Positions 58,110-64,000 of a stretch of DNA of 64,000 bases are shown piece by piece. Within the stretch, counting starts at the first letter, position 1, and every line of letters starts with the position of its first letter. The DNA lies in the NCBI RefSeq assembly GCF_046630445.1, contig NC_092341.1, forward strand, positions 7,194,001 to 7,258,000, read 5' to 3'. The DNA comes from Rutidosis leptorrhynchoides. Taxonomy: Eukaryota; Streptophyta; Magnoliopsida; Asterales; Asteraceae. Position numbers and translations under genes: made by a program. The notes beneath the pieces are model-generated. The model ran no database searches and was not told the origin of the DNA. It saw only the letters and a list, made by a program, of their open reading frames with translations.

Positions 58110-60836
58110 TTATTCTAAATGGTTTGGAAGTGGCTTTAACTCTAATGTCGGAGGTTCTTCTATCGATGATTTGTATCGATATCTGTCTTCTTCTTTTAGC
58201 ATTTGAATTTCTTCTGTTGTTGGTTCATATCCATTAGCCATAAGTGTAGCTAACATTTCAGTTTCATTAATTGGTTCAGTTCCTTCTCCTAAAGAACATT
58301 CTCCTGTTCCTTGTAATTCTGGAAATTCATCTAACAATTCTGCATGTGATTCTATAGTTTGAATATAATAACATGTATCATCTGCAGATTGCGGTTGTTG
58401 CATGGCTCTATCAACTGAAAAGGTAACACTCTCGTCCTCTATACTTAGGGTCAGTTTCTTACCAAACACGTCTATTATTGCTTTAGCCGTGTTTAAGAAT
58501 GGTCTTCCTAATATGAGAGGTACTCGAGAATCTTCTTCCATATCCAGAATAACAAAATCTACTGGAAATACTAAAGTACCAACTTTAACTAGCATGTTCT
58601 CCATTATCCCTCTAGGATATTTTACTGATCTATCGGCTAGTTGTATGCTTATTCGTGTTGGTTTCAATTCTCCAAGGTCTAGTTTAGCGTATAATGAATA
58701 CGGCATTAAATTTATACTAGCACCTAAGTCTGCCAATGCTTCTATTGAACTAAGACTACCCAGAAAACATGGAATTGTCAAACTTCCTGGATCAGATAAT
58801 TTTTCTGGTATCTTATTCAACAGCACTGCAGAACAATTAGCATTCATAGTAACAGCCGAGAGTTCTTCCATTTTCTTTCTATTTGTGATTAGATCTTTCA
58901 GAAATTTAGCATATCTAGGCATTCCTGAAATCACATCAATGAAAGGAAGATTTACATTTATATGTTTAAACATATCCAAGAATTTGGATTGCTCGGCTTC
59001 AAGTCTCTCTTTTTTCATTTTACTTGGGTAAAGACGTGGTGGTTGGTATGGTTTAACATAAGGTTTAGCCTTAACTGTGTTATCTTCATTAACCTTTTCA
59101 ACTACCGGTTCTTTTTCCTTATTTTGTTCAGGTTGTGGTTCTTGTGGAGTAGGAATAGCTTCATCAAAAATTACAGGTATTTCAGGTGGTTTAAGTGTCA
59201 TACCACCTCTTGTGGTAATGGCTTTAGCTGTTTCATTTCGGGGGTTAGCATTTGTATCACTAGGTAGACTTCTCGGTTTTCTTTCACCTATTAACCTTGC
59301 TTGGTTACTTACTTCTTGTTCCAAATTTTGAATTGAAGCTTGTTGATTTCTAAATGCTTGAGCATTTTGTTCATTGGTTTGTTTCTGAGATGTGAAAAAC
59401 TGAGTTTGAGATTCAACTAGCTTCGTCATCATATCTTCTAAATTCGGCTTTTTATCATCGGTTTGTGGTGGTTTGTTTTGAAAATTAGGTCTTTGCTGAT
59501 TGTAAGTATTATTGGATACTTGTTGATTACTAGGACCTTGTTGGTTGTTGTATGGAACATTTCGGTTATAATTCTGGTTTTGATTATAAATTGGTCTTGG
59601 CGGTTGATAATTATTCTGATAATTATTTCCAGGCCTTTGGTTTATATATGAAACATTCTCTCTTTGTTCCATTGTTAGTTCAATACTAAGACAATCTTTT
59701 GTCAAATGTGATCCTCCACACTGCTCACAACTAATTCGTATTGAGTGTATATCCTTAGTCATCTTTTCCATTCATATCTCGACAGCATCTATCTTTGCAG
59801 AAATGGAATCTAAGTCATGGCTAGAATCGGCTCTAGCTGCTTTAGATGATCTAATGATATCTTTTTCTTGGTGCCACTCATGTGAGTGGGAAGCAGTGTT
59901 ATCAATAATTTTATAACCATCAGTTTCTGTTTTCTTCATAATGGAACCACCAGCTGCTATGTCTAGGTCTTTCCTTGTAGTGATGTCGCATCCTTGGTAG
60001 AATATTTGTACTATTTGACAAGTGTCTAAACCATGTTGCGGACATCCTCTCAATAACTTTCCAAATCTTGTCCACGCCTCATATAGAGTTTCATTTAGTT
60101 TCTGTGTGAACGTAACAATTTCTCCTTGAAGTCTTACGGCTTTAGATGCCGGAAAGAATTGTTTAAGAAATTTTTCAACTAAAACGTCCCATGTATCAAT
60201 CGCCCCTTCGGGTAATGATTCCAACCAATCTTTGGCTTCTCCCTTTAAAGTTCAGGGAAATAACATGAGATATATCTGTTCATACTTCACTTCTCTTATT
60301 TTAAATAGTGTGCAGATCCTATTAAAGGTACGAAGATGTTCATTTGGATCTTCCTTCGGTGCACCACTAAATTGGCATTGATTAGTTACCATGTGTAGAA
60401 TTTGTCCTTTGATTTCATAATCTGGCGCATTTATGTCAGGTTGAGTAATTGCGTGACCTTGGCCAGTGCGTTTAGCTCTCATACGGTCTTCCATACTTAG
60501 AGGTTCCAGATTCTCCATTATTGAATTTGTTGAATCTGAATCACTATAGGATTCTGATTTAATGGTTCGTTCCTCGACAATCTCTGTTTGAATGATTGGT
60601 GGTTCCGGAGAAAAGATTAGTGGTTCAGGATCTATGAATCGTCCCTGAATATTCTCCGGATTCTCAATTGTGAGGTCGGGTTCAAAAAATGGATTATCGA
60701 AAATTTGAATTGGAGTATTTGGTCGACTGGATGACGATTCTAAAGAAAAATCAACGGCGACAATATTTGCTAGATGTCTTGATCGAGTTACAGGTGATGA
60801 ACGTACAAAAGGTGGTGAACGTTTTGCTCGGTGCAT
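58110..60836 (-). pseudogene. Element C gag-protease, two nonsense mutations
   Basis: Three collinear open pieces in one frame (60836-60252, 60224-59772, 59771-58110). Gag starts MHRAKRSPP and is closely related to element B. The stops at 60254-60252 and 59774-59772 fall where element B has Trp and Arg codons, both explained by one transition. Knuckle CEQCGGSHLTKDC near 59710, an Asn/Gln-rich stretch, then a protease with DLGA (EALADLGASINLMP, about 58740) and LILGRPFL. Ends PLPNHLE at 58110. The protease differs strongly from that of element B. Confidence 0.9.
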
Positions 60837-61066
60837 TCACTGAATATCCTATTAGTTATAAAAATAAGAAAAATTATATAAGTTATCAAATTAATAGACT
60901 TTTCTGATTTTGCCCACATTTCGAATAGCCAAAAGATGCAGCAGAGGGGCAGGGTTCGTTTGGTCTCAATATAATTGAGTACTGTTTGGCTCCAATAACC
61001 CGGTCCACGTACAAATCCAACTATTACTACAAACCAGAAAATTTTAATGTCTATCAATTTAACCAC
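60788..61066 (-). CDS. Conserved small ORF upstream of gag, element C copy
   Basis: 92 residues; the first ~60 match the ORF at 13877-14095 with only a few substitutions (GFVRGPGYWSQTVLNYIETK shared). Here it overlaps the gag start by 49 nt in another frame. It contains the same CTCAAT-ATA-ATTGAG stem-loop. Confidence 0.45.
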   Translation of the reverse strand: MVKLIDIKIFWFVVIVGFVRGPGYWSQTVLNYIETKRTLPLCCIFWLFEMWAKSEKSINLITYIIFLIFITNRIFSECTEQNVHHLLYVHHL

Positions 61067-62182
61067 TTAAAATAAATTTTCGTAATTTAAAGAAATTTTA
61101 GAGAAGAAGATAGAAAATTCTATGTCCTAAAAACTAGAATGGCGAGAAATAAGAAAGAAAAAGAGCGCATCGAAAAACATCGAAAAATAAAAGGTCGAAA
61201 AGTAATAGACGTCGAAAAATAAAAATAAGAAAGTAGCGCGTCGAAACTTAAAAAGGAACTAAAAACTAAAAATTAAAAGTTGAGTCTAAAAATATTAAAG
61301 CTTAAAAGAAATACTATATCCCAAATGGCAATAACTTAAAAAGGTACTAAAACTTAAAAAGGCGTCGCAAAATTCTAAATCACCTAAATCTTAGTCTAAA
61401 GAAAAAGCACTTAAGGGATTTTACGGCAAATCTTAAAAATCTAGAAGTAAAAATAACTATGGTAAAAACTATATCTTAAAACTAAATACGAGCGAAAAAT
61501 ACAAAAATTACGTTAAAACGAATAAAAAGGGACAAAATATAAAAATATACTAAAAGTTGTAAAAAGTACAATTTTTATAAAAATATTATTTTTATATTAT
61601 TTATTTTATAAAACTATTAATTTTGTAATTTATTAAAACTAATTAAACTAAATATATAAATTAAATCTAAAAACTAAACTAAATAATAAATAATTAAAAA
61701 CCTAATTAGGGTTTAAATAATAATAATAAATAATACACCGTAATTAATGCTGATTAGGGTTGACTGTTGGCGTGTCAGACACACTCATGCGATCGCATGA
61801 GAAATTGCCTTCGGGCTCATGCGATCGCATGAGCCAGGGTTTTGGGCCAGGTTACGGGCTGCTACAGTACGGGCCTCGAGTTTTAATATATTTTTTTTTA
61901 TTTTTTTCAGTTTTCTGTTTTAAATTTATATATTTATAATATATTTATATAAATTAAATAAAACTTATATTTTTATAAAATAAAGATAAAGAAACTTTTA
62001 TAGAACTTATATATTTAACAAACTTTTAAAAATATTTATGTTTTTGTTTTTCTTTTTATATTTTTGAATATTTAAAACGTATTTTTACAAAAACTTATTT
62101 TTATAAAAGTAAACTAAAAATTAATAAAAATCTTTTTTTTTATAAAATTAGCGTTGCGCTTCCGGCGTTTAAGCAAGAATGA
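61067..62182 (-). other. Element C leader between PBS and gag
   Basis: Non-coding and AT-rich, with short CGTCGAAA-type repeats (61170-61250) and a paired palindrome (61784-61835). Confidence 0.6.
61784..61835. repeat. Paired palindrome in element C leader
   Basis: A perfect 18-bp arm 61784-61801 (CTCATGCGATCGCATGAG) and a perfect 22-bp arm 61814-61835 with the same core; 12-bp spacer. Confidence 0.95.
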
Positions 62183-62200
62183 TCCCCGGCAGCGGCGCCA
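62183..62200 (-). other. Primer-binding site, tRNA-Asp type
   Basis: Minus strand TGGCGCCGCTGCCGGGGA, identical to 13303-13320, 8 bp from the LTR end at 62209. Confidence 0.88.
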
Positions 62201-63554
62201 AAAATACTTGATGTTATGCGAGGCGTATATGAAATAGCTTATATTTTACTAGGAAATACTATTAAATATGATACAATTTTACACAAGATATTTATTTATT
62301 TATAGAATGGATATACCTAAACCTTGCTACAACACTTATAGGCAGTGTACCTAATCGTACAGTAGTGTAGTTTTTAGTAAGTCCGGTTCGTTCCACAGGG
62401 AAATCTTTTAAACAAAGCTTAACGCTATATTAGTTTTAATTTTATAAAAATAAAAATATATATATATAAGTAATATTATTATTATAAAGGGGGGTTTTTA
62501 CCGTTTAATGACCGGTTTGTCAATTTTTAAAACTTTAGTCGCAGTTAAAACCTAATGTAAAAATATTAAATAAATAAAAGACTTAATTTAAAGCGTAAAG
62601 TAAATAACGATAATGAAATTGCGATAAATAAAAGTGCGATAAAATAAACTTGCGATAATTAAATAGTACGATAATTAAAAGTGCAATTAAAAACAATGAC
62701 AATAAATAAAAGTGCGATAATTAGAAGTGCAATTAAATATGAAAATAAAGGAATTATGCTTATTTAAACTTCCGTAATCATGATGTTTGACGTGTTGATT
62801 TTAGTTTATTCCCATGGGTTAATTGTTCTTTGTCCTGGATTATTCAATATGTCCGTCTGGTTTTTGTCCATAACAGTCCATCAGTCATAAATATAAAGTG
62901 CGAGTGTCCTCGTCAAATTATCCTTATACCCGAAGTCAAATATTCCAACTAATTGGGACTTAAACTGTAACAAGTTCTTAATACTTTGTTTAATAATTAC
63001 ACCAGGATATCGACTGCGTGTAATCCAAGGTTTTAATACTTTGTTAACAATTACGTCAAGTGTCCTTGTACATAATTTCACCCCTGTTTTAATAATTCTA
63101 TAGACTATTAATCCATTCCCGTGTCCGGTTAAATGAACGATTATTCGTACATATAAATACCCCGCCCATTGTGTCCAATTGAGTGTATATGGTTATTTAT
63201 GGGTATGTCCAATTGTAAATCTTTATATTAAAATTAACAAACTATTATTTAGTTAAACAAATATAAAGCCCATTAATAGCCCATAGTCTAATTTCCACAA
63301 GTGTCGTTCTTTTGTCCAAACCCCAATTATGGTACAAAGTCCAATAACCCAATTTTAGTATTTAGCCCAACATCATGATTACTTCAGAATTAAATAAGCA
63401 TATTGATAACTTAGCTACGAGAAATTAATGTAAAAAGGTTGAACATAACTTACAATGATTAAAAATAGCGTAGCGTTACACGGACAGAATTTCGACTTAC
63501 ACTCTTACAACATTCGCTAACATACCCTTATTATTAGAAATTAAAATTAAAATT

Positions 63555-63563
<9 letters not shown>

Positions 63564-63647
<84 letters not shown>
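63564..63647. repeat. (TA)n microsatellite in element C 5' LTR
   Basis: About 42 TA units, shorter than the 58 in the 3' LTR. Confidence 0.95.
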
Positions 63648-63649
<2 letters not shown>

Positions 63650-63730
63650 TATGATGAATGAGGAGAAAAAGATGTGTTTGATGTTCACCAAAAACGCGAG
63701 TTTTATAGGCAATGTGGGCTGGAAAAGGGG

Positions 63731-63778
63731 CTCATGCGATCGCATGAGTTTTGCTCCTTCAGGTCATGCGATCGCATG
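63731..63778. repeat. Paired palindrome in element C 5' LTR
   Basis: A perfect 18-bp arm 63731-63748 and a perfect 14-bp arm 63765-63778 (CATGCGATCGCATG); 16-bp spacer. The TATA box on the minus strand is at 63701-63707. Confidence 0.95.
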
Positions 63779-64000
63779 GCCAGCTGGGGAGGCTCACATG
63801 TTGTTGTTTTCTTCTGCCGACGGTTTTTATAATATAATATAATATATATATTAATTTTAAGAATTAATTATATATTATATTATACTCATGTGCATAGTTG
63901 ACTTGTAATTTTTAGTCCGTTGCGTCGAACGTTGAGAGTTGACTCTGGTCCCGGTTCCGGATTTTCGAACGTCCTTGCGTATAATTTAATATCTTGTACT

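Larger units (their letters stand above)
62209..64000 (-). repeat. Element C 5' LTR, cut by window edge
   Basis: Collinear with 45135-46990 with small differences (for example GCGAGGCG against GCTAAGCG near the end). By comparison it should extend to about 64280. Confidence 0.88.

Overview
Plant nuclear DNA, AT-rich and dominated by nested LTR retrotransposons. Only one clearly functional host gene is visible (an IQD calmodulin-binding gene, 34200-36966, five exons); an F-box gene (730-1347) may be host-derived or carried by a retroelement. GT-AG introns, the IQD protein, Tekay chromoviruses, Athila elements using tRNA-Asp as primer, tRNA-derived SINEs, Tourist-like MITEs and long (TA)n and (ATT)n arrays point to a eudicot. 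The LTR and F-box sequences look like those I associate with Asteraceae, but that is recall, not a search.

Left (1-23651): an acidic ORF and an F-box ORF stand upstream of a decayed Tekay-type gag-pol (1740-8844). The gag is split by a 2506-bp solo LTR (2386-4891) with a perfect 5-bp target duplication. The element's 3' LTR (8856-9096 and 21112-23651) is split by a young, non-autonomous Athila-type element (9097-21111) with an intact 890-aa gag-protease ORF, no reverse transcriptase or integrase, and 4.2-kb terminal direct repeats that differ at about 0.4% of sites.

Middle (23652-33575): a Ty1/copia integrase-RT fragment on the minus strand, a truncated Tekay-type LTR (+), an inverted Tekay-type LTR (-) whose (TA)n array holds a 704-bp terminal-inverted-repeat element with telomere-like repeats, the 3' internal end of that element with a 57-aa two-helix ORF on the opposite strand, and the tail of a hAT-like transposon.

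Island (33576-40350): the IQD gene with a SINE in intron 2 and a Tourist-like MITE in intron 4, then a second SINE and a MITE-like inverted repeat downstream.

Right (40500-64000): hAT-like and Tat-lineage fragments (RT and RNase H now in opposite orientations), a SINE-like stretch, a (CATA)n array and another inverted Tekay-type LTR. This LTR is interrupted at 45135 by a large minus-strand Athila element that runs off the right edge: 3' LTR 45135-47208, a spliced env-position ORF, pol, gag, leader, primer site 62183-62200 and 5' LTR from 62209. A 1983-bp Athila solo LTR (49230-51212, perfect target duplication) lies inside it.

The most unusual pattern is a recurrent pair of perfect or near-perfect palindromes, mostly CATGCGATCGCATG-type, that sits near the core promoter in LTRs of two different Ty3 lineages and also occurs in an Athila env intron and leader (seven loci). 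Exact lengths and arm sequences vary while the paired architecture is kept.
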